Below are positions 26,708 through 35,596 of a DNA stretch of 64,000 bases, piece by piece. The stretch comes from Mucilaginibacter sp. SJ (GTDB lineage: Bacteria > Bacteroidota > Bacteroidia > Sphingobacteriales > Sphingobacteriaceae). Made by a program: the position numbers and the translations under genes. The stretch lies in contig NZ_CP118631.1 of NCBI RefSeq assembly GCF_028993635.1, positions 1,302,001 to 1,366,000 of the forward strand. Reading direction: 5' to 3'. Numbering within the stretch: position 1 is the stretch's first letter; every line of letters begins with the position of its first letter. The notes beneath the pieces are model-generated. The model saw only the letters and a program-made list of their open reading frames with translations, was not told the DNA's origin and searched no databases.

Positions 26708-27655
26708 TCAGGCCGTATATATCTGGTAAACACCTGTTATTGATCGGTTTTGTGCAGAACCTACCAGTAAGGTAGTGATCTTTTTCTCAAGCATTAACTG
26801 CTCGGCATAGCCTACAAATTCATGCTCATCAATAATAACCGGGTTAACGGTCATGATTTCGGCGATAGTTAACGTTGAGGTATCCGGGTGTTTAAGCAAA
26901 GCCCGGCGAAGGTCGCCATCTGTAACCACCCCCTTAATCCGGGACGCATCGCCTACTATAACCATACCTAACCTGCCTTCAGACATGCGCAGTAACAGAT
27001 CCATAAATGAAGCCTCTTCATTGATAAAAGGAAGCTTATCAGTACGCATGAGGTCTTTAACTTTTACCAGCAGTTTGCGCCCAAGGCTACCTCCCGGATG
27101 AAAACGTGCAAAATCATGCTGCTGAAAGTTTCGCGACTCCATTAATGCTATAGCAAGGGCATCACCCATAACCAACGCCGCGGTAGTTGATGAGGTTGGC
27201 GCCAGCTCGAGCGGGCAAGCCTCCCGTTCAACTTTTATATTAAGGTGATAACTGCAATTTTTGGCAACGGTTGAAACCGGGTTACCCGTTATACCGATCA
27301 TCACATTCTTATTCCATTTTAAATAAGGAATAAGTTTCAGCACTTCGTCGGTTTCGCCCGAATAGGATATCAACAAAACAATATCATTAGGGCCTACCAT
27401 GCCTAAATCGCCGTGAAAAGCCTCTCCCGGATGTAAAAAAAAGCTCGGCGTACCTGTACTGGCCAATGTGGCGGCTATCTTTTTCCCTATCAGCCCCGAT
27501 TTGCCAATGCCAATAACAACCACCTTTCCTGTTGATTTTAGTATGGCATCAACAACCTTTGCAAACTCATCATCAATTGAGCCGGCTACTTGCTGCAGCG
27601 ATTCTATTTCAATATCAAAAACCCTTTTTGCAATATCTTTCATAGATCCGGACAT
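26708..27655 (-). CDS. kdsD: Arabinose-5-phosphate isomerase (KdsD/KpsF/GutQ family)
   Basis: The 315-residue protein has an N-terminal SIS domain (VVVIGIGKSGLIGKKIAATL, STGTPSFFLHPGEAFHGDLG, LISYSGETDEVLKL) and two C-terminal CBS domains (from about residue 205, with GRLGMVIV and GVVTDGDLRRALLKHPD). It interconverts ribulose-5-phosphate and arabinose-5-phosphate, the first step of Kdo synthesis. It starts 14 bp after kdsA, the enzyme that uses its product. The KpsF name is used for capsule-linked copies; here the capsule context fits either. Confidence 0.93.
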   Translation of the reverse strand: MSGSMKDIAKRVFDIEIESLQQVAGSIDDEFAKVVDAILKSTGKVVVIGIGKSGLIGKKIAATLASTGTPSFFLHPGEAFHGDLGMVGPNDIVLLISYSGETDEVLKLIPYLKWNKNVMIGITGNPVSTVAKNCSYHLNIKVEREACPLELAPTSSTTAALVMGDALAIALMESRNFQQHDFARFHPGGSLGRKLLVKVKDLMRTDKLPFINEEASFMDLLLRMSEGRLGMVIVGDASRIKGVVTDGDLRRALLKHPDTSTLTIAEIMTVNPVIIDEHEFVGYAEQLMLEKKITTLLVGSAQNRSITGVYQIYTA

Positions 27656-27669
27656 TCAGAACAAAAAAC

Positions 27670-28446
27670 TTATCCTACTAATGGCGCTAAAACCTTATCC
27701 AGTTCGTGCAGCTTAACCATGTTAGGGCCATCGCTCAAGGCATTATCAGGATCGGGATGTGTTTCTAAAAAATAGCCATCGGCTCCAAAAGCCTTTGCTG
27801 CCAGCGCCATCATGGGCACAAAAGTACGGTCGCCGCCGGTTTTTCCTCCCGCTCCGCCAGGGCGCTGAACCGAATGGGTACAATCCATACAAACCGGGTG
27901 GCCAAAAGCTTTCATATCGTAAATATTCCGGAAATCGACAGCTAAATTATTATAACCATACATATTGCCCCTCTCGGTTAATATCACCTGGTTATTGCCG
28001 GCTTCAATAACTTTTTGAGCCGGATAAAACATATCATGGCCCGAAAGGAACTGGGCTTTTTTTACGTTGACAATTTTACCGGTTTCGGCAGCCGCAACCA
28101 ACAGGTCTGTTTGACGGCATAAAAAAGCGGGGATCTGCAATATATCGGCAACCTCGGCTACAATAGCTGCCTGGAATGGCTCATGGATATCTGTAGTAAC
28201 CGGTAAACCAAAACGCTGCTTGACATTCATCAGCATTTCCATGCCTTTCTCTAATCCAGGGCCGCGGTATGAATGAATAGATGTGCGGTTGGCTTTATCA
28301 AATGACGATTTAAAGATCACCGGCACATTGTATTTCTGCCCGGCTTCGGCTACTTTTTCGGCAACGGTATATAATAACTCCTGGCTTTCCATTACACAGG
28401 GACCAAGAATAAAGAACGGCTTTTGGCTTATTTGTTCAAACAGCAT
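27670..28446 (-). CDS. kdsA: 3-deoxy-8-phosphooctulonate (Kdo-8-P) synthase
   Basis: The 258-residue protein has the KdsA blocks FILGPCVMES at the N-terminus, FKSSFDKANRTS, HSYRGPGLEKGM, TDIHEPFQA, IPAFLCRQTDLL, NVKKAQFLSG and DCTHSVQRPGG. The cysteine in GPCVMES, with His, Glu and Asp ligands, is seen in metal-dependent as well as metal-independent forms, so metal need is not assigned. It condenses arabinose-5-phosphate with phosphoenolpyruvate. It heads the operon kdsA-kdsD, possibly extending to the UDP-sugar dehydrogenase 111 bp further on. Confidence 0.95.
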   Translation of the reverse strand: MLFEQISQKPFFILGPCVMESQELLYTVAEKVAEAGQKYNVPVIFKSSFDKANRTSIHSYRGPGLEKGMEMLMNVKQRFGLPVTTDIHEPFQAAIVAEVADILQIPAFLCRQTDLLVAAAETGKIVNVKKAQFLSGHDMFYPAQKVIEAGNNQVILTERGNMYGYNNLAVDFRNIYDMKAFGHPVCMDCTHSVQRPGGAGGKTGGDRTFVPMMALAAKAFGADGYFLETHPDPDNALSDGPNMVKLHELDKVLAPLVG

Positions 28447-28540
28447 ATTGTTAGGATCTATTTATCAGCCACAAAGATGATGATTTTTTTGAGAATCGTA
28501 CAGAAGGGCCATTTCTCTCGAGGGCAAACGCGCATACGTG

Positions 28541-28558
28541 GGGTTAACAGGGTTAACA
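28541..28558. repeat. Tandem GGGTTAACA in the kdsA upstream region
   Basis: GGGTTAACA is repeated exactly head to tail, about 95 bp upstream of the kdsA start. The surrounding gap (28447-28726) shows nothing else that can be named. Confidence 0.35.
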
Positions 28559-28726
28559 CTTTTTTAAAATATCACTCACAAGATATTCATAATCAAATAT
28601 TTATTTTTTTGCGGGGTTACACTACGCTAATGTTTTTGAGCGCTTAGGCAAGCCCGAATATTTAAATGTTGGCCCTGTACTTCTCCCCCTTCTTTATTTA
28701 CAAATAAAAATATTCAAAAAACTTGC

Positions 28727-28780
28727 GTAAGTGATTGCTTACATATAAATTTGTAAGCAATCACTTACATATTATATTTG
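28727..28780 (+). promoter_or_regulatory. ArsR operon promoter with perfect 16-bp inverted-repeat operator
   Basis: GTAAGTGATTGCTTAC (28727-28742) and GTAAGCAATCACTTAC (28753-28768) are exact reverse complements with a 10-bp spacer. TTG at 28751-28753 and TATATTTG at 28773-28780 make a -33/-7 pair with 19-bp spacing, matching the Bacteroidota consensus. The right arm fills the spacer, so bound protein would block initiation. The ATG follows only 6 bp after the -7 box, giving an almost leaderless mRNA. Confidence 0.8.
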
Positions 28781-28786
28781 ATTTAG

Positions 28787-29116
28787 ATGAGACGAGATGT
28801 TTTCCAGGCCATTGCCGATCCAACCCGCAGGGATATCATTAACCTGATAGCCTTTAAACCCATGAACCTGAATGCCATAGCGGATAACTTTGATGTAAGC
28901 CGCCCCGCTATATCCCAGCATATAAAAATCCTGACCGAATGCGGTCTTATCGCTATTAAAAAACAAGGCCGTGAACGGTATTGCGAACCCCGGCTGAAAC
29001 AGCTTGATGAGGTAGCTCAATGGGTAGAGCGATACCGGAAGGTTTGGGAAGAAAAATTTGACACACTCGATAGCCTGCTTGAAGAATTAAAAAACAATGA
29101 TAAACCTTTAAAATAA
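28787..29116 (+). CDS. ArsR-family winged-helix regulator
   Basis: The 109-residue protein is a typical small ArsR repressor: RRDVFQAIADPTRRDIINLI (helix 1-2), MNLNAIADNFDVSRPAISQHIKILTECGLI (recognition helix) and KKQGRERYCEPRLKQLDEVAQWVERY (wing and dimerisation helix). No Cys metal site such as CVC is present, so it belongs to the non-metal group that usually accompanies SRPBCC genes. It is first in the operon and probably binds the inverted repeat just upstream. Confidence 0.9.
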   Translation: MRRDVFQAIADPTRRDIINLIAFKPMNLNAIADNFDVSRPAISQHIKILTECGLIAIKKQGRERYCEPRLKQLDEVAQWVERYRKVWEEKFDTLDSLLEELKNNDKPLK

Positions 29117-29122
29117 TCAATT

Positions 29123-29542
29123 ATGACGAAGCAATTCTGGATCAATCTGCCTGTAAAAAATGTTAATGTATCAAGGGAGTTTTTCAGCAAACTCGGCTTC
29201 CGGTTTAACTCGCAATTTGGCAACGGCCCAAATTCTGCGGCCATGCAGGTTGGCGAAAAGGATGTTACCGTAATGCTTTTTGACGAAAGTACCTTTAAAG
29301 GCTTTGTTGAAAACTGCGGTCTTGCGGATACGGCAAAGGGAGTTGAAGTTCTGCTGTCTATCGACGCGGAAAGCAAGGAAGAAGTTGATGAACTGGCTCA
29401 AAAGGCTATCGAAGCCGGTGGCAAAAGCAATCACAAGCCCCGGGAAATGGATGGCTGGATGTACGGCTGCCTGTTTACCGACCCTGATGGCCATAGCTGG
29501 AATGTGTTGCACATGGATATGAGCAAAATGCCGGGGAGATAA
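29123..29542 (+). CDS. VOC-superfamily protein (glyoxalase/bleomycin-resistance type)
   Basis: The 139-residue product has the paired beta-alpha-beta-beta-beta units of the VOC fold: FWINLPVKNVNVSREFFSKLG at the start and WMYGCLFTDPDGHSWNVLHMD at the end. His in DPDGHSWN is a usual metal ligand position. The family includes glyoxalases, dioxygenases and drug-binding proteins, and the substrate cannot be read from sequence. It begins 6 bp after the ArsR gene and is surely cotranscribed. Confidence 0.85.
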   Translation: MTKQFWINLPVKNVNVSREFFSKLGFRFNSQFGNGPNSAAMQVGEKDVTVMLFDESTFKGFVENCGLADTAKGVEVLLSIDAESKEEVDELAQKAIEAGGKSNHKPREMDGWMYGCLFTDPDGHSWNVLHMDMSKMPGR

Positions 29543-29666
29543 AAAATCAATTTGTCGCTAATGCCCCCTTATCTCGTCGTTTTTGGACACTATTAGCCCT
29601 TGCCAGGGCAGGTAACTTTGAGATATCAAAAGCAACAAATTTTAAACATTAAAAAAACAGAAACCA

Positions 29667-30155
29667 ATGGCAACATTTAAAGCAACCCAGAAAGTAACCC
29701 CTTTTTTATGGTTTAACGGCAACCTTGAAGAAGCATTGAAATTTTATACCTCGGTATTTAAAAACTCCGAAAGCGAAGTAAGCTCACTCACCGATCCCGG
29801 CAATGGCCGTAAAATGTTAGTTGGAACATTTCGTATCGAAGACCAGCAGTTTTTAGCGCTGGATGGAGGACCGATGTTCAACTTTTCGCCTGCTACATCA
29901 TTTTACATCAACTGCAAAACACAGGAAGAAATTGATTACCTGTGGGAAGCCTTACCTGCCGATGGCGGTAAAACCAGTCAGTGCGGCTGGCTTGATGATA
30001 AATTCGGTGTTACCTGGCAAATTGTTCCTGAAGTTATGAGCGAGTTACTTTATAATAACGAAAATCCTGAAAAAGCCAAAAAAGTTATGGCTGCCATGAT
30101 GAAGATGACCAAAATGGACATCAAGCTTTTGCAGGAAGCTAACGATAACGATTAA
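29667..30155 (+). CDS. VOC-superfamily PhnB-like protein
   Basis: The 162-residue product begins [20 protein letters not shown], has [37 protein letters not shown] and [20 protein letters not shown], the signature of the PhnB-like group often labelled 3-demethylubiquinone methyltransferase although no methyltransferase fold is present. Activity is unknown. It lies 124 bp after the first VOC gene and 23 bp before the SRPBCC gene. Confidence 0.88.
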   Translation: MATFKATQKVTPFLWFNGNLEEALKFYTSVFKNSESEVSSLTDPGNGRKMLVGTFRIEDQQFLALDGGPMFNFSPATSFYINCKTQEEIDYLWEALPADGGKTSQCGWLDDKFGVTWQIVPEVMSELLYNNENPEKAKKVMAAMMKMTKMDIKLLQEANDND

Positions 30156-30178
30156 CCAATCACCTAAATAAAAACACC

Positions 30179-30679
30179 ATGATCACCACAAAAAATCAAA
30201 CAGAAATTAAGGCCGAACCCGGCAAGCAGGAGCTTTTTATAACCCGCGAATTTGAAGCACCGCGTGAGCTGGTTTTCAGAGCTTTTACCGATCCTGAGCT
30301 TATTGTTAGATGGCTGGGCCCACGCGAACTTAAAATGCGCATAGATCAATTTGACTGCCGTAGCGGAGGCGCTTACCGCTACATTCATACCGACCCTGCC
30401 GGTAATGATTATGGCTTTCATGGTGTTATCCATGATGTAACCGCGCCTGAACGTATCATCCAAACATTTGAGTTTGAAGGATTGCCCGAAAGTGGTCATG
30501 TAACGCTTGAAACCACCAGGTTTGAAGCACTACCAGGGAACCGTACAAAAGTGACTGTACAATCTGTTTTCCAATCGGTGACCGATCGTGACGGCATGCT
30601 GCAATCGGGCATGGAACGCGGGGTAAATGATTCACACTGGCGTTTGGATGAGCTTTTTGAAGCAGGAGAAATAAAATAG
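30179..30679 (+). CDS. SRPBCC (AHSA1-like) family protein
   Basis: The 166-residue protein carries the AHSA1/SRPBCC pattern: [71 protein letters not shown] and a C-terminal helix [15 protein letters not shown]. Such helix-grip proteins bind hydrophobic ligands. Its pairing with an ArsR regulator and VOC proteins is common across bacteria; the physiological ligand is not known. Confidence 0.88.
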   Translation: MITTKNQTEIKAEPGKQELFITREFEAPRELVFRAFTDPELIVRWLGPRELKMRIDQFDCRSGGAYRYIHTDPAGNDYGFHGVIHDVTAPERIIQTFEFEGLPESGHVTLETTRFEALPGNRTKVTVQSVFQSVTDRDGMLQSGMERGVNDSHWRLDELFEAGEIK

Positions 30680-30785
30680 ATGCAAAAGGCTTAATGCATA
30701 AAGCCAAAAGCTTTTGATTGTCAGCACCGGGCTTGTACTATTACTTACCTTTCCTGATTGCTTCAAGTATCGTTTTCATTTTTTC

Positions 30786-30986
30786 CTAAGCTGCGGTTGA
30801 ACTGATCTCATGCTTCATAACCATCAGGCATTTGCGGCAAAGGCAATCCGGGTAGGTTAAGCGGATATAATCGCGCTCCTGGTCGGTAAAGCTGATGCCC
30901 TGGCACTGACACAACAGGATGCTGCCTACTTTGCATTCAAAAGGAACACCACATCGTGGGCAGTGTTTATTTTCGTGATTTGCCAT
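30786..30986 (-). CDS. Cysteine-rich CWC family small protein
   Basis: The 66-residue product has CPRCGVPFEC near the N-terminus, a LLCQCQGISFTDQER middle and CLCRKCL towards the C-terminus: eight or nine cysteines in the arrangement of the cysteine-rich CWC family, likely binding zinc. The function of the family is unknown. It stands alone, convergent with the SRPBCC gene. Confidence 0.75.
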   Translation of the reverse strand: MANHENKHCPRCGVPFECKVGSILLCQCQGISFTDQERDYIRLTYPDCLCRKCLMVMKHEISSTAA

Positions 30987-31022
30987 ATATTAAGTATATA
31001 AATCCCGTGGCCCTTTAGGCCT

Positions 31023-31339
31023 GTCAGTCTGAGTGTTTAAATACAGAGGCCTCTGAAGGTGAAATGACAAAAGAGGGACCGTCAGTCTGAGCCTGTCGAA
31101 GACTCGCGCGCAGAGGCCCTGCCCACCATGCTTCGACAGGCTCAGCATGACACCCATTTTTTAAGTTGTCATGGGTAGCCTGTCGAAGACTCGTGCGCAG
31201 AGGCCGTGTCCGCCATACTTCGACGGGCTCAGTATGACACTCCTTTTTTTAAGTTGTCACGGGTAGCCCGTCGAAGGGTCGCGCGCAGAGGCCCTGCCCA
31301 CCATGCTTCGACGGGCTCAACATGACACCCATTTTTTAA
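31023..31339. repeat. Array of three ~88-bp hairpin repeats with a 5' flank shared with a distant copy
   Basis: Three units begin at 31081, 31168 and 31256. Each has an arm like AGCCTGTCGAAG, a middle CGCGCAGAGGCC and the complementary arm CTTCGACAGGCT followed by CAGCATGACACC and a T run. Second and third units have compensating changes (TCGAAG with CTTCGA kept, CCTG/CGGG exchanges). The 5' flank from 31029 (GTGTTTAAATACAGAGG) and the first unit match the reverse complement of 46870-47020. This is a dispersed intergenic repeat, MITE or REP-like; transcribed units would fold into hairpins. Confidence 0.85.
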
Positions 31340-31348
31340 TTATACTAT

Positions 31349-31386
31349 AAAACTATTGTGTACCCGTAAGGATACACAGTAGTTTT
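31349..31386 (-). terminator. Terminator of metE
   Basis: AAAACTATTGTGTA pairs with TACACAGTAGTTTT (one G-T pair) around CCCGTAAGGA, 6 bp after the metE stop. On the minus strand the stem is followed by a short T-rich stretch. Confidence 0.65.
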
Positions 31387-31391
31387 TTTAT

Positions 31392-33716
31392 TTAAGCAGT
31401 TACATTGCTGATAATATTTTCGCGGACAGCTTTCGCGGCTTCAACCATCTCTGTTAAGGCTTTTTGGGTTTCATCCCATCCCCGCGTTTTTAAACCACAA
31501 TCGGGATTTACCCAAAGCTGGGCATCGGGTATTACCGCCTGGGCGCGTTTAAGCAAACCAATCATCTCCACCCTGTTGGGCACACGGGGCGAATGGATAT
31601 CATATACACCGGGGCCAATTTCATTAGGATACTTAAAATCGGCAAAAACATCCAGTAGCTCCATTTGCGAACGCGATGTTTCTATCGTGATCACATCGGC
31701 ATCCATGTCGGCTATGCTTTTAATGATGTCATTAAACTCCGAATAGCACATATGCGTGTGAATCTGTGTACTGTCCTGAACGCCGCTTGCCGAAATCCTG
31801 AAAGCTTTAACTGCCCAGTCGAGGTAATTTGCCCTGTCATTCCTGCGGAGCGGTAACCCTTCGCGAATGGCCGGTTCATCTATCTGGATGACTTTTATAC
31901 CGGCGCTTTCCAGGTCACAAACTTCATCACGAATGGCCAAAGCTATTTGCCTGCAGGTTTCGGAGCGCGGCTGGTCATTGCGCACAAACGACCATTGCAA
32001 AATAGTTATCGGGCCGGTTAACATGCCCTTCATCCATTTTGAGGTTAACGATTGCGCATAAGCCGACCATTTTACCGTCATGGGCTGTGGCCTTGATACA
32101 TCGCCATAAATAACCGGTGGCTTAACACAGCGGCTGCCATAGCTTTGCACCCAACCGTTTTGTGTAAAGGTAAAACCGGCCAGTTGTTCGCCAAAGTACT
32201 CAACCATATCATTGCGTTCAAACTCGCCATGTACCAGCACATCCAACCCTATTTCCTCCTGCCATTTTATAGCTTTTTCAGTTTCGGTAGCTATCAGTTT
32301 ATTATACTCCCCCAGCGTTATCGCACCTTTTTTTAATTGGGCCCGCCAGCTTCGTACTTCGGCTGTTTGCGGGAACGAACCAATTGTTGTGGTAGCAAAA
32401 AGCGGCAGGTCGAGCAGTTGCTGCTGCTGTTCTTTCCGTGCAGGAAAAGCACTTATACGCTTTGCATCATTTTCGGTAATGGCGCTTACCCGTTGTTTAA
32501 CTGCCGGGTTATGGATCAGTGCAGATGTTCGGCGGGCCTCGTTTGCCTGCCGGTTTTTTGCCAGCTGATGCAGGCTGCTATCGCTAACAACATCTTCCGA
32601 TAATTTACTGAGCAATACCACTTCGTTTATTTTCTGCCGCGCAAAAGCCAGCCACTGCTTAATTTCGGGAGTAAGCACTTCGTCGTTGGTTTCATTTTGC
32701 AAATCGCATGGCGAATGGATCAATGAGCACGATGGAGCTATCCAAACGCGGTCGGCACCTAACTTATCCTTCGCATTCTTTATAATGCCAAGGGAATTAA
32801 CAAAGTCATTTTTCCAGATGTTGCGCCCGTCAACAACACCTAAAGAAAGGATAGTTTTTTGGGGCAGATGCTCAATCACTTCATTCAATTGCTGGGGCGC
32901 CCGAACCAAATCGATATGTAAAACGTCAACAGGTAAAGTTGCCGCTAATTGAGTGTTATCGCCCAGGCGTTCAAAATAAGTTGCCAAAACTATCTTCAGG
33001 AAAGGAAATTCTTTCCTCAATTGCTTATAGGTATCTTTAAATACCTCCTGTTGTTTTTCGCTTAAATCAAGCGCTAAAAACGGTTCATCAAACTGGACCC
33101 ATTCGGCACCCAAAGCTTTAAGCTTATTCAGGATATCAAAATAAACAGGCAGCAGATTTTTGATCAGGTCTATCCTATCGAAACCAGCCTCTTTCTCCTT
33201 ACCTAACAACAGGTACGATACAGGGCCAAGAAATACCGGCTTGCTAACGATACCCAACTGTTTAGCCTCATAAAACTCATCGATAACTTTGGTGGAGAAA
33301 AGTTTAAACTGCTGGTCTTTATAAAACTCGGGTACGATGTAATGGTAATTGGTATCAAACCATTTGGTCATTTCCATAGCAACCACATCCAATCCATCTT
33401 TTTGATAACCGCGCGCCATAGCAAAATACAGATCGAGCTCGGTATTGCCTTTTTGACTGATCACTTCATGATAGCGTTTAGGAATAGCGCCAAACATCAG
33501 TGAATGATCAAGCACCTGGTCATAAAATGAAAAATCATTTGATGGGATCACGTCAATCCCGGCTTCCTTTTGCAGCAGCCAATTTTCTTCCCTGATGTAT
33601 TTACCCACGGTAAGCACATTTTTTAAACCCGTTTTGCCTGCCCAGTAGTTTTCGCAGACTTTTTTTAATTCGCGCCGGCTACCAATACGCGGGTAGCCTA
33701 AATTTTGCGTTAGCAT
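31392..33716 (-). CDS. metE: Cobalamin-independent methionine synthase
   Basis: The 774-residue enzyme is of usual length. The N-terminal domain begins LTQNLGYPRIGSRRELKK; the C-terminal catalytic barrel has TTTIGSFPQTAEVRSWR, VLVHGEFERNDMVEYFGEQL, LTGPITILQWSFVRND, IQIDEPAIREGLPLR, THMCYSEFNDI with zinc-ligand His and Cys, ETSRSQMELLDVF and WVNPDCGLKTRGW with the third zinc ligand Cys. It transfers a methyl group from polyglutamyl 5-methyltetrahydrofolate to homocysteine. A cobalamin riboswitch lies upstream, so it is expected to be off when B12 allows MetH to serve. Confidence 0.97.
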   Translation of the reverse strand: MLTQNLGYPRIGSRRELKKVCENYWAGKTGLKNVLTVGKYIREENWLLQKEAGIDVIPSNDFSFYDQVLDHSLMFGAIPKRYHEVISQKGNTELDLYFAMARGYQKDGLDVVAMEMTKWFDTNYHYIVPEFYKDQQFKLFSTKVIDEFYEAKQLGIVSKPVFLGPVSYLLLGKEKEAGFDRIDLIKNLLPVYFDILNKLKALGAEWVQFDEPFLALDLSEKQQEVFKDTYKQLRKEFPFLKIVLATYFERLGDNTQLAATLPVDVLHIDLVRAPQQLNEVIEHLPQKTILSLGVVDGRNIWKNDFVNSLGIIKNAKDKLGADRVWIAPSCSLIHSPCDLQNETNDEVLTPEIKQWLAFARQKINEVVLLSKLSEDVVSDSSLHQLAKNRQANEARRTSALIHNPAVKQRVSAITENDAKRISAFPARKEQQQQLLDLPLFATTTIGSFPQTAEVRSWRAQLKKGAITLGEYNKLIATETEKAIKWQEEIGLDVLVHGEFERNDMVEYFGEQLAGFTFTQNGWVQSYGSRCVKPPVIYGDVSRPQPMTVKWSAYAQSLTSKWMKGMLTGPITILQWSFVRNDQPRSETCRQIALAIRDEVCDLESAGIKVIQIDEPAIREGLPLRRNDRANYLDWAVKAFRISASGVQDSTQIHTHMCYSEFNDIIKSIADMDADVITIETSRSQMELLDVFADFKYPNEIGPGVYDIHSPRVPNRVEMIGLLKRAQAVIPDAQLWVNPDCGLKTRGWDETQKALTEMVEAAKAVRENIISNVTA

Positions 33717-33884
33717 TTCTTTTAATTGATTAAATGAATAAATCGGTTAAAAGCTCTTTCAGCTAAGCTTCGTAATGGTTTGTGATATGTAAAATATGGA
33801 GAGAATATATGGGCACACAGCCTGTCATAACGGGCTATGGACCCAAACAGGCAAGTAATCATAACCCAGACCAAGCTTCATACC

Positions 33885-34080
33885 GCGAAAGCATTGTCAA
33901 TTCAGTATTAGGCAGGTCTCCTGACTTGTAACATTTTTGCCGCCCTTCCCATCCCTGTTTATCAGGACAGTGGACATTACTGGCAAAAACCTTTGTGTTA
34001 CTTACAGTTGCGCGACAGTTCGTGATTTGCACACGATTCCCTATTAATCTACAATTAAGTAAAACCTATACCGGTTGATG
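33885..34080 (-). promoter_or_regulatory. Cobalamin (B12) riboswitch upstream of metE
   Basis: On the minus strand, the region at 34002-34041 reads GGGAATCGTGTGCAAATCAC, then GAACTGTCGCGCAACTGTAA, matching the conserved receptor core of cobalamin riboswitches, and AGTCAGGAGACCTGCC at 33911-33926 is the B12 box. Between them are the variable arms (for example CCTGATAAACAGG). It ends about 170 nt before the metE start, with room for an expression platform; 33776-33850 contains a small hairpin (AGCCTG...CGGGCT). Boundaries are approximate. Confidence 0.93.
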
Positions 34081-34232
34081 AAGTAAAGTAAAGAACTTAT
34101 CAGGGCAAATATAAGGATATGCCGGCTGAATATTCAGGTTATTTATTGGTTAAATTGTAGATTATACCATGATCAATAAATAAGTTAGGCTGGCAAACCG
34201 TTGAATTGTACCGTTCTTATGTATCATTGTAA

Positions 34233-34272
34233 AACAGGTGAAGCCGATAATTAATTACCGGCTTCACCTGTT
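34233..34272 (-). terminator. Terminator hairpin of the Bcr/CflA-type transporter gene
   Basis: AACAGGTGAAGCCG (34233-34246) and CGGCTTCACCTGTT (34259-34272) form a perfect 14-bp stem with a 12-nt loop, 22 bp past the stop codon. On the minus strand TTTTAC follows. Confidence 0.85.
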
Positions 34273-34294
34273 ATTTAAGGCAATGTCATTCAGC

Positions 34295-35533
34295 TTATAC
34301 TGCTATCTCAGCAGTTAAAATAACGGAAGCTTCTTCTTGTTTTTGGTGCGAAGCCCTCGCTTTGATGAAAAGCATCAGCGTAACAACAGCCAGTATCGCA
34401 AACGATAGATAAGCGGTTCCTAATAACTGCTGATTTTTGATAGCCATAATATTTACAATGCCGTAGCTAAAAAATGAAGTGATAATATAAAGTGAGCCGC
34501 CGGTCACGCCGCTTGCAATACCCGCATTTTTTGAAAACCTGCCTAAACAGTAGGCAAATATATTATTGAATATAAAGCCAGATAACAGGTGAACCAATGC
34601 TGTAAATGCCATTAGCGTAAATAAATTTGTTTTAATCCCTGCTGTAAACACCATTAAAGCGGCAAAGCCTAATTGCAGTGCAAGCGCTATAGATACTTTT
34701 TTGATAAGCGGTTTCCTGATGAGGGTTTTTGAAATAATACCGCCTACCATCAATGATACCCCCGAAAGCAGCGAACAATAACCGGTTACCACAGGCGACA
34801 AATGAAATACATGCTCAATTATAAAAGGGCTGCTCATACCATACACAACCAGCATGGCATAGCTCAGGGAGATCAGGATGAGGCCCAGGGAAAAATCACG
34901 GGTTTTAATGGTAGCCAGGTAAACCTGCAGAATACTTTTAGCCTTAAACGGGTGATAATTTTTCAATGATTCACCACCGTATACCAGCTCTAAAACAAGT
35001 AGGGAAAGAGTGGCTATCCCCAGGAAAAGGAAATTGGATTCCCAGCCAAAAGCTGCTTCAAGGTAACCTCCAATAAAAGGCGCTACAATAGGCGCGGTTG
35101 CCCAGATAATAGAAAAAAGGCTGGTATAATGTTTAAGCTGCTCGCCCGAGTACATATCTACAAAGTATGCCCTCTTCCCTACCACAATAAGCGCTACCGT
35201 GATGCCCTGCAAAATACGCATGGCATAAATAAGCTCGATATTATGACAGATAGCTATGACAAAACTTGCAAATGCAAACACCAGCAAGGAAACAGTACCG
35301 ATACGGTACCGGCCAAAGCTATCGAGCAAGCTGCCAACAAACAATTGACTAACGCCCGAACTGATCATAAACGCGATGAGCGAAAGCTGAACGGCCGAAT
35401 TATTAACAGCTAATTCCCTGGCCATGGAGGGCAGGGAAGGTATATAAATATCAGTTGCAAAACCCGAAAGCGGGATCAGCGCGAACGCTAAAACTGTGCT
35501 GATGCCCCTGTGGTGTTCTTTTATAAGTTTCAT
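34295..35533 (-). CDS. MFS multidrug efflux transporter, Bcr/CflA subfamily
   Basis: The 412-residue protein has 12 predicted membrane helices and the DHA1 signatures of Bcr/CflA: LIPLSGFATDIYIPSLPSMA in helix 1, SGVSQLFVGSLLDSFGRYRI (motif A between helices 2 and 3), AMRILQGITVALIVVGKRAY (helix 4) and ATAPIVAPFIGGYLEAAFGWE (motif C, helix 5). It would export drugs or metabolites with proton exchange. It is divergent from a TetR-family gene; both promoters carry the same operator half-site, so the TetR protein very likely represses it. Confidence 0.9.
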   Translation of the reverse strand: MKLIKEHHRGISTVLAFALIPLSGFATDIYIPSLPSMARELAVNNSAVQLSLIAFMISSGVSQLFVGSLLDSFGRYRIGTVSLLVFAFASFVIAICHNIELIYAMRILQGITVALIVVGKRAYFVDMYSGEQLKHYTSLFSIIWATAPIVAPFIGGYLEAAFGWESNFLFLGIATLSLLVLELVYGGESLKNYHPFKAKSILQVYLATIKTRDFSLGLILISLSYAMLVVYGMSSPFIIEHVFHLSPVVTGYCSLLSGVSLMVGGIISKTLIRKPLIKKVSIALALQLGFAALMVFTAGIKTNLFTLMAFTALVHLLSGFIFNNIFAYCLGRFSKNAGIASGVTGGSLYIITSFFSYGIVNIMAIKNQQLLGTAYLSFAILAVVTLMLFIKARASHQKQEEASVILTAEIAV

Positions 35534-35596
35534 AGCTTAATGTTAAAATTTAAAAGATCGTAAAAACAGTATTGTGATCCGTTTTTTTTATTAAAA

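Noticed and set aside
29667..30155. 3-demethylubiquinone methyltransferase
   Set aside because: The common label is wrong for this group; the protein has VOC-type repeats and no SAM-binding motif.
31081..31339. Possible CRISPR array (three regular repeats)
   Set aside because: The units are 88-bp hairpins following each other with no unique spacers, no Cas genes are near, and a copy exists elsewhere in reverse.
33735..33760. LacI-type operator before metE
   Set aside because: AATAAATCGGTTAAAAGC resembles the motif only in part and lies in the riboswitch leader.
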